A stretch of 64,000 bases of DNA from Peptococcaceae bacterium UBA5767 (GTDB taxonomy: Bacteria; Bacillota; TC1; UBA5767): NCBI GenBank assembly GCA_002418765.1, contig DIET01000014.1, positions 1 through 64,000 of the forward strand, in the 5' to 3' direction. Made by a program: the position numbers and the translations under genes. How positions within the stretch are numbered: position 1 is the stretch's first letter; each line of letters begins with the position of its first letter. This document shows positions 50,929 to 59,684 of the stretch, piece after piece. Below the pieces are notes generated by a model that was not told where the DNA came from, did no database searches, and saw nothing but the letters and a program-made list of their open reading frames with translations.

Positions 50929-51851
50929 ATGCTTCAAAACATTTGGATGAATATTTGAGGATGTTAGGCAATGAAAAAAATTACTCTCAACATACATTGA
51001 AAGCATATAAGAAAGATATCGAGGATTTCTTTTTGTTCTTGCAAGAATATGAGGGTTTAGATGAAGGTTTATTGGATAGCATTACCCATTTACAAATTCG
51101 ACGTTATTTGGGGCAAATGAATAAATTGGATTATAAATCAACTACCTTGTCCAGACACTTGTCATCGATCAGGGCCTTTTTCTCTTATCTTGAGTCTGAA
51201 GAGTTGATAGCTCATAATCCCATGGATAGGATCACCAGTCCTAAACTGAACAAGAAAATTCCCAAATTTCTTTATCAGGAGCAAATTAATAGATTGATGG
51301 AACTGCCTGATATGCAAGATGCGATTGGTGTTCGTGACCGAGTCATTTTGGAGATGCTTTATGGCACTGGAATCAGGGTAGGCGAGATGGTCCTTTTGAA
51401 CAAAGAAGACATTGATTTTTCCCGTAGATTTATTCGTGTTCTTGGCAAAGGGAATAAGGAGAGGATTGTTCCTTTTGGTATCATCCTCCAAGATGTATTG
51501 TTGGATTATCTAAACCAGTGGATTGAGACTTTAACAGCAGGAATGGACACCCCATATTTGCTGGTCAACAAGTATCAAAGACGTTTGTCCGATCGCAGTA
51601 TCAGAAAAATACTAGAGCACTATGGTAAGATGTTGGGTGTTGGTAGTATCCATCCTCATATGCTTCGTCATTCCTATGCTACGCATTTATTGGAAAATGG
51701 GGCGGATTTACGTATAGTTCAAGAGCTTCTTGGACATGAGCATCTCTCCACCACACAGATTTATACTCACTTGACCAAGCAACACCTTAAGGAAGTATAT
51801 AGCAAAGCCCATCCTCATGGGCAACATGGGAAAAAGGACTTGTTGAAATAA
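50925..51851 (+). CDS. xerC: Tyrosine recombinase XerC-type
   Basis: Site-specific recombinase that resolves chromosome dimers at dif with a partner such as XerD. An N-terminal SAM-like core-binding domain (residues 1-100) precedes the catalytic domain. The catalytic residues are visible: R151 in GTGIRVGE, K175, H245 and R248 in HPHMLRHS, H271 in LGHEHLST and Y280 in IYTHL. The length of 308 is normal. It overlaps trmFO in ATGA. hslV, hslU and codY, which follow xerC in Bacillus, are missing here; rpsB comes next. The gene context supports XerC rather than a phage integrase. Confidence 0.93.
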   Translation: MNASKHLDEYLRMLGNEKNYSQHTLKAYKKDIEDFFLFLQEYEGLDEGLLDSITHLQIRRYLGQMNKLDYKSTTLSRHLSSIRAFFSYLESEELIAHNPMDRITSPKLNKKIPKFLYQEQINRLMELPDMQDAIGVRDRVILEMLYGTGIRVGEMVLLNKEDIDFSRRFIRVLGKGNKERIVPFGIILQDVLLDYLNQWIETLTAGMDTPYLLVNKYQRRLSDRSIRKILEHYGKMLGVGSIHPHMLRHSYATHLLENGADLRIVQELLGHEHLSTTQIYTHLTKQHLKEVYSKAHPHGQHGKKDLLK

Positions 51852-51868
51852 GAAGGGTATGGTATACT
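51840..51868 (+). promoter_or_regulatory. Candidate promoter of rpsB-tsf
   Basis: TTGTTG (51840-51845), 17 bases, TATACT (51863-51868). It overlaps the xerC end. A leader of about 95 bases would precede the rpsB start. Confidence 0.45.
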
Positions 51869-51970
51869 TTTTTGCGTATGAAAAATCACACAATCGGAAT
51901 TGGAAAGGGGTGCCCGAGTGGTACTTTCTGATGAAGAAGGTTGTGGAAGAAAAACCAAGGAGGAATTGAA

Positions 51971-52828
51971 ATGGCAGTTATTTCAATGAAACAATTATTA
52001 GAATCAGGTGTTCACTTTGGACATCAAACTCGGCGCTGGAATCCTAAAATGGCTCGTTATATTTTTACGGACCGCAATGGAATCTACATTATTGATTTGC
52101 AACAAACGGTAAAACTACTGGATGACGCATATAATTTTTTGCGTGATGTTTCAGCAGAAGGCAAAAAGGTAATCTTCGTAGGCACCAAGAAACAAGCACA
52201 AGATGCCATTAAGGAAGAGTCCATCCGTTCAGGATCATTCTTCATCAACCAGAGATGGTTGGGAGGCATGCTGACCAATTTTAATACGATAAAGAAACGT
52301 GTTACCCGTTTGAAAAAGTTGGAAGAGATGGCTGCTGATGGTACGTTTGATGTTCTTCCTAAAAAAGAAGTTATCAAGCTGAACAATGAAAAAGACAAAT
52401 TAGAAAGATATCTGGGCGGAATCAAAGAAATGAACAGTCTGCCAGGAGCCCTTTTTGTCGTAGACCCTAAAAAAGAGCGTATTGCCATTGCTGAAGCGAG
52501 AAGACTGCACATTCCGATTGTTGCGATTGTAGACACGAACTGTGATCCCGATGAGATTGATTACGTGATTCCAGGCAATGATGATGCCATTAGAGCAGTT
52601 AAATTGATCACCAAAAAAATGGCAGACGCTGTCATTGAGGGATCGCAAAGCAAAGTAGATGACATGGATTTTGAAGATGTCACAACGGAAGAGATTGCTG
52701 AGGATGTGGAAGCAACTACAGTAGATGAAGTGAAAATCGAAGACACAGCCGTACAGGAAGATAGTAATGAAACTCTTGCTACAGCAACTTCTGAGGTTGT
52801 GTTGAAAGAGACAACCATAGAAGTCTAA
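51971..52828 (+). CDS. rpsB: 30S ribosomal protein S2
   Basis: Small-subunit ribosomal protein. The sequence MAVISMKQLLESGVHFGHQ, the block NQRWLGGMLTNF and PGALFVVDPKKERIA are standard. The start at 51971 follows CAAGGAGG; the ORF extends to 51941 without a separate ribosome-binding site. The 285-residue product is longer than typical S2 (about 230-250) because of a Thr- and Glu-rich acidic tail from about residue 232 to the end. tsf follows after 35 bases, the universal pairing. Confidence 0.97.
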   Translation: MAVISMKQLLESGVHFGHQTRRWNPKMARYIFTDRNGIYIIDLQQTVKLLDDAYNFLRDVSAEGKKVIFVGTKKQAQDAIKEESIRSGSFFINQRWLGGMLTNFNTIKKRVTRLKKLEEMAADGTFDVLPKKEVIKLNNEKDKLERYLGGIKEMNSLPGALFVVDPKKERIAIAEARRLHIPIVAIVDTNCDPDEIDYVIPGNDDAIRAVKLITKKMADAVIEGSQSKVDDMDFEDVTTEEIAEDVEATTVDEVKIEDTAVQEDSNETLATATSEVVLKETTIEV

Positions 52829-52863
52829 ATTCATATGATGAAGTAGTCAGGAGGAGGTTATCA

Positions 52864-53508
52864 ATGATAAGTGCTAATTTGGTAAAAGAATTGCGTGAAA
52901 TGACCGGTTCAGGGATGATGGACTGTAAAAAAGCTCTTACTGAAACTGGTGGAGATATCAACAAGGCAATTGAGTATTTAAGGGAACATGGATTGGCAGC
53001 CGCAGCCAAAAAAGCGGGTAGAATTGCTACTGAAGGATTGGTCGAGTCTTATATTCATGGGGGAGGCCGAATCGGTGTCCTGGTTGAGGTAAACTGTGAA
53101 ACAGATTTTGTAGCCAATACAGATGAATTCAGAACATTTGTCAAGGATATTGCTATGCAGATTGCTGCGGCCAAGCCTGAATTCGTACGTGAAGAAGAAG
53201 TTCCACAAGAAGCCATTGAAAAGGAAAAGGAAATTCTTCGTAATCAAGCATTGAATGAAGGAAAACCAGCTGCTATTGTTGATAAAATGGTCGAGGGTAG
53301 AATTAAAAAGTATTATGAGCAAGTTTGCCTGATGAATCAGACATTTGTCAAAAATCCGGATCAGAAAATTAGTGATATTGTCACCGAAAAAATTGCAAAA
53401 ATTGGAGAGAACATCTCTATTAGGAGATTTGCTCGCTATGAATTGGGTGAAGGATTAGAAAAAAAACAGGATAATTTTGCTGATGAAGTTGCTTCCATGA
53501 TAAAATAA
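52864..53508 (+). CDS. tsf: Elongation factor Ts
   Basis: Exchanges GDP for GTP on EF-Tu. The N-terminal UBA-like domain has LVKELREMTGSGMMDCKKAL, and the core has VEVNCETDFVANTDEF. It has 214 residues and so is the short form with a single core subdomain unit, compared with about 290 in E. coli and Bacillus; short forms are known in several clostridial and thermophilic lineages. GGAGGAGG precedes ATG 52864. A strong terminator follows. Confidence 0.97.
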   Translation: MISANLVKELREMTGSGMMDCKKALTETGGDINKAIEYLREHGLAAAAKKAGRIATEGLVESYIHGGGRIGVLVEVNCETDFVANTDEFRTFVKDIAMQIAAAKPEFVREEEVPQEAIEKEKEILRNQALNEGKPAAIVDKMVEGRIKKYYEQVCLMNQTFVKNPDQKISDIVTEKIAKIGENISIRRFARYELGEGLEKKQDNFADEVASMIK

Positions 53509-53521
53509 TGGAAATTCCTGT

Positions 53522-53549
53522 AGGGAACACTTTTGTGTTCCCTTTTTTT
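53522..53549 (+). terminator. Rho-independent terminator after tsf
   Basis: AGGGAACAC (53522-53530) pairs perfectly with GTGTTCCCT (53535-53543), followed by TTTTTT. Confidence 0.93.
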
Positions 53550-53586
53550 GAAGTAAAATAGAAGAAATGAAAGTCGAGGCAGAGGC

Positions 53587-54303
53587 ATGAAGCAACCCCA
53601 ATACAGCCGGATATTATTAAAAATTAGCGGAGAAGCCTTGGCAGGCGAAAAAGGATTTGGCATAGATAATGATACAGTTGCCGGTATTGCCAAAGAAATC
53701 AAGGATGTTGTTGAATTGGGTGTGCAAGTTGTTATTGTCGTCGGAGGCGGAAATATTTGGAGAGGCGCTGATAAAGGTGCTTCAGGCATTGATCGTTCTA
53801 CGGCAGACTATATGGGTATGCTGGCCACCATCATGAATTCTCTTGCTATTCAAGGTTCACTGGAACGTATTGGTGTTCCCACCAGGGTACAGAGTTCCAT
53901 TGAAATGAAAGAAGTGGCTGAACCATTCATCAGAAGACGTGCGCTACGGCATCTGGAGAAAGGTAGGGTAGTTATTTTCGGTGGAGGTACTGGCAATCCT
54001 TATTTTTCAACGGATACAGCTGCAGCACTAAGAGCTACAGAGATGAATTGTGAGATCATTTTGATGGCCAAAAAAGTTGATGGAGTATATGATCAAGACC
54101 CTCATGTATATCCAGACGCAAAATTTTATTCTAAGATTTCTTTCCGTGATGTATTAAACCAGGGATTGAAAGTGATGGATGCAACAGCGGCTTCTTTGTG
54201 TATGGAAAATGATATTAATCTTCTTGTTTTCAATCTAACGGTGAAAGGGAATATAATTAAAGCTGTTTTTGGCGAAAAAATTGGAACCATAGTCGGGAGG
54301 TAA
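53587..54303 (+). CDS. pyrH: UMP kinase
   Basis: Phosphorylates UMP to UDP, taking the product of the pyr operon onward. It is an amino-acid-kinase-family enzyme of 238 residues: ILLKISGEALAG at the N-terminus, VVIVVGGGNIWRG for phosphate binding, GTGNPYFSTDTAAALRA in the middle. GTCGAGGCAGAGGC lies before ATG 53587. No promoter was recognised in the 37 bases after the terminator. frr follows after 2 bases. Confidence 0.97.
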   Translation: MKQPQYSRILLKISGEALAGEKGFGIDNDTVAGIAKEIKDVVELGVQVVIVVGGGNIWRGADKGASGIDRSTADYMGMLATIMNSLAIQGSLERIGVPTRVQSSIEMKEVAEPFIRRRALRHLEKGRVVIFGGGTGNPYFSTDTAAALRATEMNCEIILMAKKVDGVYDQDPHVYPDAKFYSKISFRDVLNQGLKVMDATAASLCMENDINLLVFNLTVKGNIIKAVFGEKIGTIVGR

Positions 54304-54305
54304 AA

Positions 54306-54866
54306 ATGAGTATAGCGAAGACCATAAGTGATGCAGAACAAAAAATGTTGATTGCCATTGAAGCCTATAAACACGAATTGTCTACCATTCGTACTGGTAG
54401 GGCTAATCCTTCCATTTTGGAAGGTATCCGGGTTGACTACTACGGCGTGCCGACACCCCTCAATCAGGTAGGTAATATTAGTGCACCTGAGCCCCGCATG
54501 TTGATTATCCAACCTTGGGATAAATCTATTATCAATGGCATAGAAAAAGCCATTTTGGCTGCCAATATAGGTATTAATCCTGGTAATGACGGTGAAGTGA
54601 TTCGTCTTCCCATTCCTCAACTGACAGAGGAGAGAAGGAAAGAGCTCGTGAAGCAAGTCAAGAAAAAAGGGGAAGATTTTAAGGTCGAGATAAGAAACAT
54701 TCGAAGGCAGACTAATGATTTGCTTAAAAAATTGGAAAAAGATGAAGGCGTCTCTGAAGATGCAGTAAAGAATGGTGAGGCTGAAGTTCAAGAATTAACC
54801 AAGAAATATTCTGAACTCATCGATAGCATTGGTGTTCATAAAGAAGAAGCAATACTAGAGGTTTAA
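54306..54866 (+). CDS. frr: Ribosome recycling factor
   Basis: Splits post-termination ribosomes together with EF-G. The 186-residue tRNA-shaped protein has the conserved stretch ELSTIRTGRANPSILEGI near residue 24 and LTEERRKELVKQVKKKGED near residue 112. GGGAGG precedes ATG 54306. A terminator hairpin follows directly, before uppS. Confidence 0.97.
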   Translation: MSIAKTISDAEQKMLIAIEAYKHELSTIRTGRANPSILEGIRVDYYGVPTPLNQVGNISAPEPRMLIIQPWDKSIINGIEKAILAANIGINPGNDGEVIRLPIPQLTEERRKELVKQVKKKGEDFKVEIRNIRRQTNDLLKKLEKDEGVSEDAVKNGEAEVQELTKKYSELIDSIGVHKEEAILEV

Positions 54867-54867
54867 G

Positions 54868-54895
54868 GAAAACCCCCTATTCTTAGGGGGTTTTC
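54868..54895 (+). terminator. Terminator or attenuator between frr and uppS
   Basis: GAAAACCCCCTA (54868-54879) pairs perfectly with TAGGGGGTTTTC (54884-54895). The T run forms part of the stem. It is only 14 bases from the uppS start and may let part of the transcription through. Confidence 0.85.
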
Positions 54896-54909
54896 ATCAA
54901 GGAGAATGT

Positions 54910-55626
54910 ATGGTGAAACATCAATCGATGCATGCTGAACGCCAGATGCCAAGGCATATTGGCATAATCATGGATGGTAATGGACGCTGGGCCAAAAGAC
55001 GTGGATTGCCTAGAACCATGGGACATAAGGCAGGTATGAAAACACTGAAAGAAATTGTAAAAATATCTGTTGAATGGGGCCTGGAAATGGTTACCGTGTA
55101 TGCATTTTCCTCTGAGAACTGGAAAAGACCAGGTGAGGAAATACATTTTTTGATGCAGCTTATGATTGAGGTCATGAACAATGAGATCATGGAATTGCAT
55201 CAAGCTGGTGTCAAAATCAATATATTGGGTGATCTGGACTCCTTGCCAGAAGATACAAAGGTAGCAATCAACAAGGGCTTACAGTTAACACAAAATAATC
55301 AAGTGATGACTTTGAACATTGCTTTCAATTACGGCGGAAGACAAGAAATCATAAGAGCAGTGCGATTGGCCTTGGAATTGGATCTCATGCCAGAAGAAAT
55401 TACTGAAGAAAAACTGTCTTCTCTGATGTATACTAAGGACATGCCAGATCCTGATTTGATTATTCGGACTTCTGGAGAAATGCGTATTAGTAATTTTTTG
55501 TTGTGGCAAATTGCGTATTCAGAACTCTATGTTACCGATGCATACTGGCCGGACTTTGATCGTAAGGAATATGAAAAGGCTGTACACAATTACCAGAACC
55601 GGGGTAGAAGGTTTGGAGGCATATGA
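54910..55626 (+). CDS. uppS: Isoprenyl transferase (undecaprenyl diphosphate synthase)
   Basis: Adds isopentenyl units in cis to farnesyl diphosphate, giving the lipid carrier for cell-wall synthesis. The catalytic aspartate is D22 in IMDGNGRWAKRRG; the second block is YAFSSENWKRP near residue 69, and the third is RTSGEMRISNFLLWQ near residue 189. Length 238 is normal. AAGGAGA precedes ATG 54910. It overlaps cdsA by 4 bases. dxr and ispG further down provide its isoprenoid precursors. Confidence 0.97.
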   Translation: MVKHQSMHAERQMPRHIGIIMDGNGRWAKRRGLPRTMGHKAGMKTLKEIVKISVEWGLEMVTVYAFSSENWKRPGEEIHFLMQLMIEVMNNEIMELHQAGVKINILGDLDSLPEDTKVAINKGLQLTQNNQVMTLNIAFNYGGRQEIIRAVRLALELDLMPEEITEEKLSSLMYTKDMPDPDLIIRTSGEMRISNFLLWQIAYSELYVTDAYWPDFDRKEYEKAVHNYQNRGRRFGGI

Positions 55627-56432
55627 TGAAATTGGATAAAGAAAATCTTATCTACCGTACGCTAACTGCAGTTCTAGGCATTATTGTATTGCTTTTCATA
55701 TTTTATTGGGGAGGATATATCTATTCTCTACTTATTGTGGCCATTGCCATAGCTGCTTATATTGAATACGTGCAAATCAGCCAGCATATGGGCAAGAAAA
55801 TCCCTGCTGTTTTGGGAGCCATTGCTGGCTTAACATTCCTACTACATCATATTGTGGATATGTCGCTGAGTTGGGGTACATTGTTCGTACCTATTATTGT
55901 ATTGATGTGTTTTGAAATGATTGTGAAATACCCTAGGATGAAATTTGATGATTTGACGATGGGTTTCTTTGGCATATTCTATATTTTTGTATTGATATCA
56001 TATTTCCTCAACATACGAGCACTGGAAAATGGATTCCTATGGATTCTGTTTGTGATGATTCTTATTTGGGTGGGAGACAGTGCAGCCTATTTTGTCGGTG
56101 TCAAATGGGGCCAGCATAAACTGGCTGCATCGCTCAGCCCCAAAAAAAGCGTTGAGGGTGCAATTGGGTCATTGTGCTTCACGGTGATGATATCCATATT
56201 GGGGGGCCTATTCTTTTTTTCTTTTGATCCGTTAAGCGGTTTGTTGTTTGGTATCGTTGTATCTGTATCAGGAATATTTGGTGATTTATTTGAGTCAGCA
56301 TTGAAAAGAACGGCCAATGTCAAAGATTCCGGTAAATTACTTCCTGGTCATGGTGGTATTTTAGACCGTTTTGACAGTGCCTTGTTTGTGGTTCCAATCG
56401 CCTATTTCTTTATCACGAGATTTTTGCTGTAG
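55623..56432 (+). CDS. cdsA: Phosphatidate cytidylyltransferase
   Basis: Makes CDP-diacylglycerol from phosphatidate and CTP, the branch point of phospholipid synthesis. It is a membrane protein of 269 residues with about eight hydrophobic helices. The C-terminal signature is complete: SPKKSVEGAIG near residue 175 and GDLFESALKR...LLPGHGGILDRFDS near residues 220-255. It overlaps uppS (ATGA) and ends 8 bases before dxr. Confidence 0.96.
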   Translation: MMKLDKENLIYRTLTAVLGIIVLLFIFYWGGYIYSLLIVAIAIAAYIEYVQISQHMGKKIPAVLGAIAGLTFLLHHIVDMSLSWGTLFVPIIVLMCFEMIVKYPRMKFDDLTMGFFGIFYIFVLISYFLNIRALENGFLWILFVMILIWVGDSAAYFVGVKWGQHKLAASLSPKKSVEGAIGSLCFTVMISILGGLFFFSFDPLSGLLFGIVVSVSGIFGDLFESALKRTANVKDSGKLLPGHGGILDRFDSALFVVPIAYFFITRFLL

Positions 56433-56440
56433 GAGAAGAT

Positions 56441-57598
56441 ATGGAAAAAATAGCTGTGCTCGGATCAACTGGTTCCATAGGCACTCAGACTTTAGAAGTC
56501 TTGAAAGAACATGCCGATTCCTTTCAAATATCCTTACTTTCAGCCAACACCAATGTTCCTTTGTTGGCAAAACAGATTACATTGTTTCGGCCGACCTATG
56601 TTTATCTGGCGGACCAGAGCAAACACAGGGATCTGATGTTTACTGTTTCTGATCAAGATTTTCATCTTATCGCCACCCAGGATGAATTACATCAACTGTT
56701 GCAGTCTGATCTGATAGATACCATAGTGGCTGCTGTGAGTGGATTTGCAGGATTGGCATCTGTTTGGGCGGGTGTTATGGGTGGTAAAAAAATTGCTTTG
56801 GCCAATAAAGAATCTTTGGTGACAGCCGGATCTCTTTTGATGCCATTGGTCCATAGAATGAACGCTAGTCTCATACCTGTTGATAGTGAGCACTCAGCAA
56901 TTTTTCAATGTATTGAGAATACAAAACGAGAGATTGAAAAAGTCATTTTAACAGGCAGTGGAGGTCCGTTTCGAGATACGAAGAAAAAAGACTTCAGCAA
57001 CATCACAGTAGAACAAGCTTTGCGACATCCCAATTGGTCTATGGGACGAAAGATTACCATCGATTCAGCTACATTGGCCAACAAAGGTTTAGAGATGATA
57101 GAAGCTTCATATCTCTTTGATTTGCCATATGAAAAAATTGAAGTGATCATTCATCGTCAGAGTATTGTGCATTCTCTTGTTCAGTTTGTTGATGGATCCG
57201 TTTTGGCGCAAATGGGATTACCTGATATGAAACTGCCGATTCAATATGCGCTGAGTAGTCCTTATAGCATTCCCAATCAATGGAAACGTCTTGATTTGAC
57301 ACAAATGAATTCACTCACCTTTGAAAACCCCAGGTATGATGATTTCCCTGCATTGAAACTTGCTTATCAGACGAGAAAAGATTCGGGCTGTGGTGGTTTA
57401 TGCTACAACACCGGAAATGAAGTGGGAGTGGATCTGTTCTTAAAGGGGAAGATTGGTTTTACTGAAATACCATGGATGATCGAACGCGCCATGGAGCGTT
57501 TTATGTACCGAGAGATTGAATCGATCGACCATATTTTTGATTTGGATCAAGAGATTCGTCGGACGCTCTATGCATTGGTGGAAAGGAATAGGATATGA
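56441..57598 (+). CDS. dxr: 1-deoxy-D-xylulose-5-phosphate reductoisomerase
   Basis: The NADPH-dependent second step of the MEP route, the target of fosmidomycin. The Rossmann motif is LGSTGSIGTQTLEVL at the N-terminus; substrate and metal residues lie in ANKESLVTAG, PVDSEHSAIFQC and TGSGGPFRD, with NPKLxxMG-like spacing replaced here by HPNWSMGRKITIDSATLANKG (shown in part as HPNWSMGRK). The length of 385 is normal. The end overlaps the rseP start by 4 bases. Confidence 0.96.
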   Translation: MEKIAVLGSTGSIGTQTLEVLKEHADSFQISLLSANTNVPLLAKQITLFRPTYVYLADQSKHRDLMFTVSDQDFHLIATQDELHQLLQSDLIDTIVAAVSGFAGLASVWAGVMGGKKIALANKESLVTAGSLLMPLVHRMNASLIPVDSEHSAIFQCIENTKREIEKVILTGSGGPFRDTKKKDFSNITVEQALRHPNWSMGRKITIDSATLANKGLEMIEASYLFDLPYEKIEVIIHRQSIVHSLVQFVDGSVLAQMGLPDMKLPIQYALSSPYSIPNQWKRLDLTQMNSLTFENPRYDDFPALKLAYQTRKDSGCGGLCYNTGNEVGVDLFLKGKIGFTEIPWMIERAMERFMYREIESIDHIFDLDQEIRRTLYALVERNRI

Positions 57599-58605
57599 CA
57601 TTTTTATTAACACTTTTGGTCATTGGTATCATTGCTACTGTGCATGAATTGGGACATTATTTTGTGGCCAAAAGGCAACACATACCCGTGAAGGAACTTT
57701 CTATAGGTATTGGACCCAAGATTATGCAAAAATCCTTTCATGAAACGATGTTTTCTTTACGTTTGATTCCTATATTTGCTTACGTTCAACTGGGTGGAAC
57801 TACACCTGATGAAGAGCAAATGAGGAATGGTTTTATGAATGCATCACCTGGCGCAAAAGCAAAAGTCCTTTTTGCTGGCAGTGTGATGAATGTGGTTCTG
57901 GCTATTGTTATCTTTATCATTCTGTTTATGGGAATCGGCATCTATTCAGAAGAAGCGGAAATTGGTCAAGTATATGAGAATTCGGCTGCTCAGTTGGCTG
58001 GAATAGAAGCGGGAGACGAGATTGTCGCCATTGATGGGACAACCGTATCTTCTTGGGAAGAGATGAGTCAACTTATTCAGGATTCCAAAGATGAAATCCT
58101 GTTAAGCGTTTCACGCGACGAACAACAGATGGATATATCATTGACCCCCGCTATAGATGAGGAAACCGGTAGGAAACTCATCGGGATTGAACGGGCGCGC
58201 ATTCGACTAAATCTATTCCAGGCTGTTTACCAAGGAACCATGCAGTCCCTGGCTTTTATCATCATGATGCTTCAAGGTTTATGGATGATGATATCAGGCA
58301 CTGCTCCAGCGGATGTAAGCGGTCCTGTTGGCATCGCCAACATGGTGCGTGAAGCATCATCAATGGGTTTAACCTCGCTCGCTCATTTTACGGCGATACT
58401 AAGTCTCAATCTAGCAATAATTAATCTTTTGCCAATCCCAGGTCTAGACGGTGGTAAACTGATGATTGTATTGTTGGAAAAGGTAAGAGGAAAAAGATTG
58501 CCTTTTGAAAAGGAAGCAGCCATCAATTTGATTGGATTCGCCTTATTGATAGCAATCATGCTCATCGCCACCTATAAAGATCTCATGAAACTTATAGGAG
58601 TCTGA
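57595..58605 (+). CDS. rseP: RseP/RasP-type site-2 membrane protease
   Basis: Intramembrane zinc metalloprotease that cleaves anti-sigma factors and remnant signal peptides. The zinc site HELGH (H17, E18, H21) is in the first helix, and the third zinc ligand lies in LLPIPGLDGGK near residue 280. A PDZ domain (about residues 120-190) contains the NSAAQLAGIEAGDEIVAI loop, shown here as QLAGIEAGDEI. The 336-residue length is slightly short but complete. It is flanked by dxr and ispG as in many Firmicutes. Confidence 0.95.
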   Translation: MTFLLTLLVIGIIATVHELGHYFVAKRQHIPVKELSIGIGPKIMQKSFHETMFSLRLIPIFAYVQLGGTTPDEEQMRNGFMNASPGAKAKVLFAGSVMNVVLAIVIFIILFMGIGIYSEEAEIGQVYENSAAQLAGIEAGDEIVAIDGTTVSSWEEMSQLIQDSKDEILLSVSRDEQQMDISLTPAIDEETGRKLIGIERARIRLNLFQAVYQGTMQSLAFIIMMLQGLWMMISGTAPADVSGPVGIANMVREASSMGLTSLAHFTAILSLNLAIINLLPIPGLDGGKLMIVLLEKVRGKRLPFEKEAAINLIGFALLIAIMLIATYKDLMKLIGV

Positions 58606-58607
58606 AT

Positions 58608-59678
58608 ATGAGCATGCAAAGAAGAAATAGTAAAAAAATATGGATTGGGGAGGTGCCTATCGGTAACGATGCTCCAATCAGTATTCAGTCTATGACCAAT
58701 ACGGACACCCGAGACAAGGAGGCCACGATCAAGCAGATTTTGGCTTTGCAAGAGAGTGGTTGTGAAATTGTACGGTTGGCTGTCATAGATGAAGATGCGG
58801 CTGTGGCCATGAAGTATTTGGTTGCGCACTCACCGATTCCTGTCATTGCTGATATTCATTTTGATCATACATTGGCAATAAAGGCATTGGAAGCAGGTGT
58901 TCACGGTCTTAGAATCAATCCAGGGAATATTGGATCAAAAGAAAAAATCAAGAAGGTTATTGATGGTGCGAAAGAGCGACTTGTGCCTATTCGTATAGGC
59001 GTCAATAGTGGCTCTGTCGAAAAAGATTTGTTGGAAAAGCACCATGGTCCGAGCGTTGAAGCCATGGTTGAGAGTGCGCTTCGCCATATCGCCATTTTGG
59101 AAGAGCTGAATTACGATGAAATCAAGGTATCTATCAAGAGTACTGATGTTGCTTCTACGATTGCAGCCAATCGCATATTGGCCGGTCAAATGCCATATCC
59201 GATCCATGTCGGGGTAACAGAAGCTGGTTTGAGTGAGCGAGCTATCGTTAAATCTGCCATAGGAATTGGAACATTGCTTTCTGAAGGTATCGGCGACACC
59301 ATACGTGTGTCCTTAACTGGTAGCCCTCTGGATGAAATCAGTGTAGCCAAAAACATTTTGGCTGCTTTGGATTTGCGTATATTCGGACCAACATTGATCT
59401 CTTGTCCGACATGCGGAAGAACACAGATGAATTTGATAGAGACGGCAAAACGTGTAGAAGAAATGCTCACGGTTACCAACAAACCCATTAAAGTGGCTGT
59501 TATGGGATGCGCTGTGAATGGACCCGGCGAAGCCAGAGAAGCTGATTTGGGTATAGCAGGAGGAAAAGGTTTGGGTTTGATTTTCCGTAAAGGGAAAATT
59601 ATCAAAAAAGTGAAGCAAGAACAGCTCATTGAAGCATTCAAAGAAGAATTGGACAAATTATTAAAAGAAATGGAGTAG
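58608..59678 (+). CDS. ispG: 4-hydroxy-3-methylbut-2-en-1-yl diphosphate synthase
   Basis: Iron-sulfur enzyme that converts MEcPP to HMBPP in the MEP route. The TIM-barrel start IGNDAPISIQSMTNTDT is typical. The 4Fe-4S ligands lie in SCPTCGRTQ (two cysteines) and MGCAVNGPGEA (third cysteine). At 356 residues it is the usual two-domain bacterial form. It starts 2 bases after rseP and is followed 6 bases later by proS. Confidence 0.96.
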   Translation: MSMQRRNSKKIWIGEVPIGNDAPISIQSMTNTDTRDKEATIKQILALQESGCEIVRLAVIDEDAAVAMKYLVAHSPIPVIADIHFDHTLAIKALEAGVHGLRINPGNIGSKEKIKKVIDGAKERLVPIRIGVNSGSVEKDLLEKHHGPSVEAMVESALRHIAILEELNYDEIKVSIKSTDVASTIAANRILAGQMPYPIHVGVTEAGLSERAIVKSAIGIGTLLSEGIGDTIRVSLTGSPLDEISVAKNILAALDLRIFGPTLISCPTCGRTQMNLIETAKRVEEMLTVTNKPIKVAVMGCAVNGPGEAREADLGIAGGKGLGLIFRKGKIIKKVKQEQLIEAFKEELDKLLKEME

Positions 59679-59684
59679 GAACAA

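Noticed and set aside
50925..51851. Integrase of a mobile element
   Set aside because: The gene overlaps trmFO and precedes rpsB, the normal chromosomal XerC place, and no element borders are present.
51905..51970. tRNA-like 5' half before rpsB (GGAAAGGGGTGCCCGAGTGG resembles a tRNA-Ser acceptor/D-arm)
   Set aside because: No anticodon arm or TTCGA-type T-arm follows, and the sequence runs into the rpsB ribosome-binding site within 60 bases. At most a remnant or chance match.
54126..54791. 221-codon open frame on the minus strand
   Set aside because: It lies antisense across the end of pyrH and most of frr, both well conserved. It has no ribosome-binding site of note or recognisable domain.
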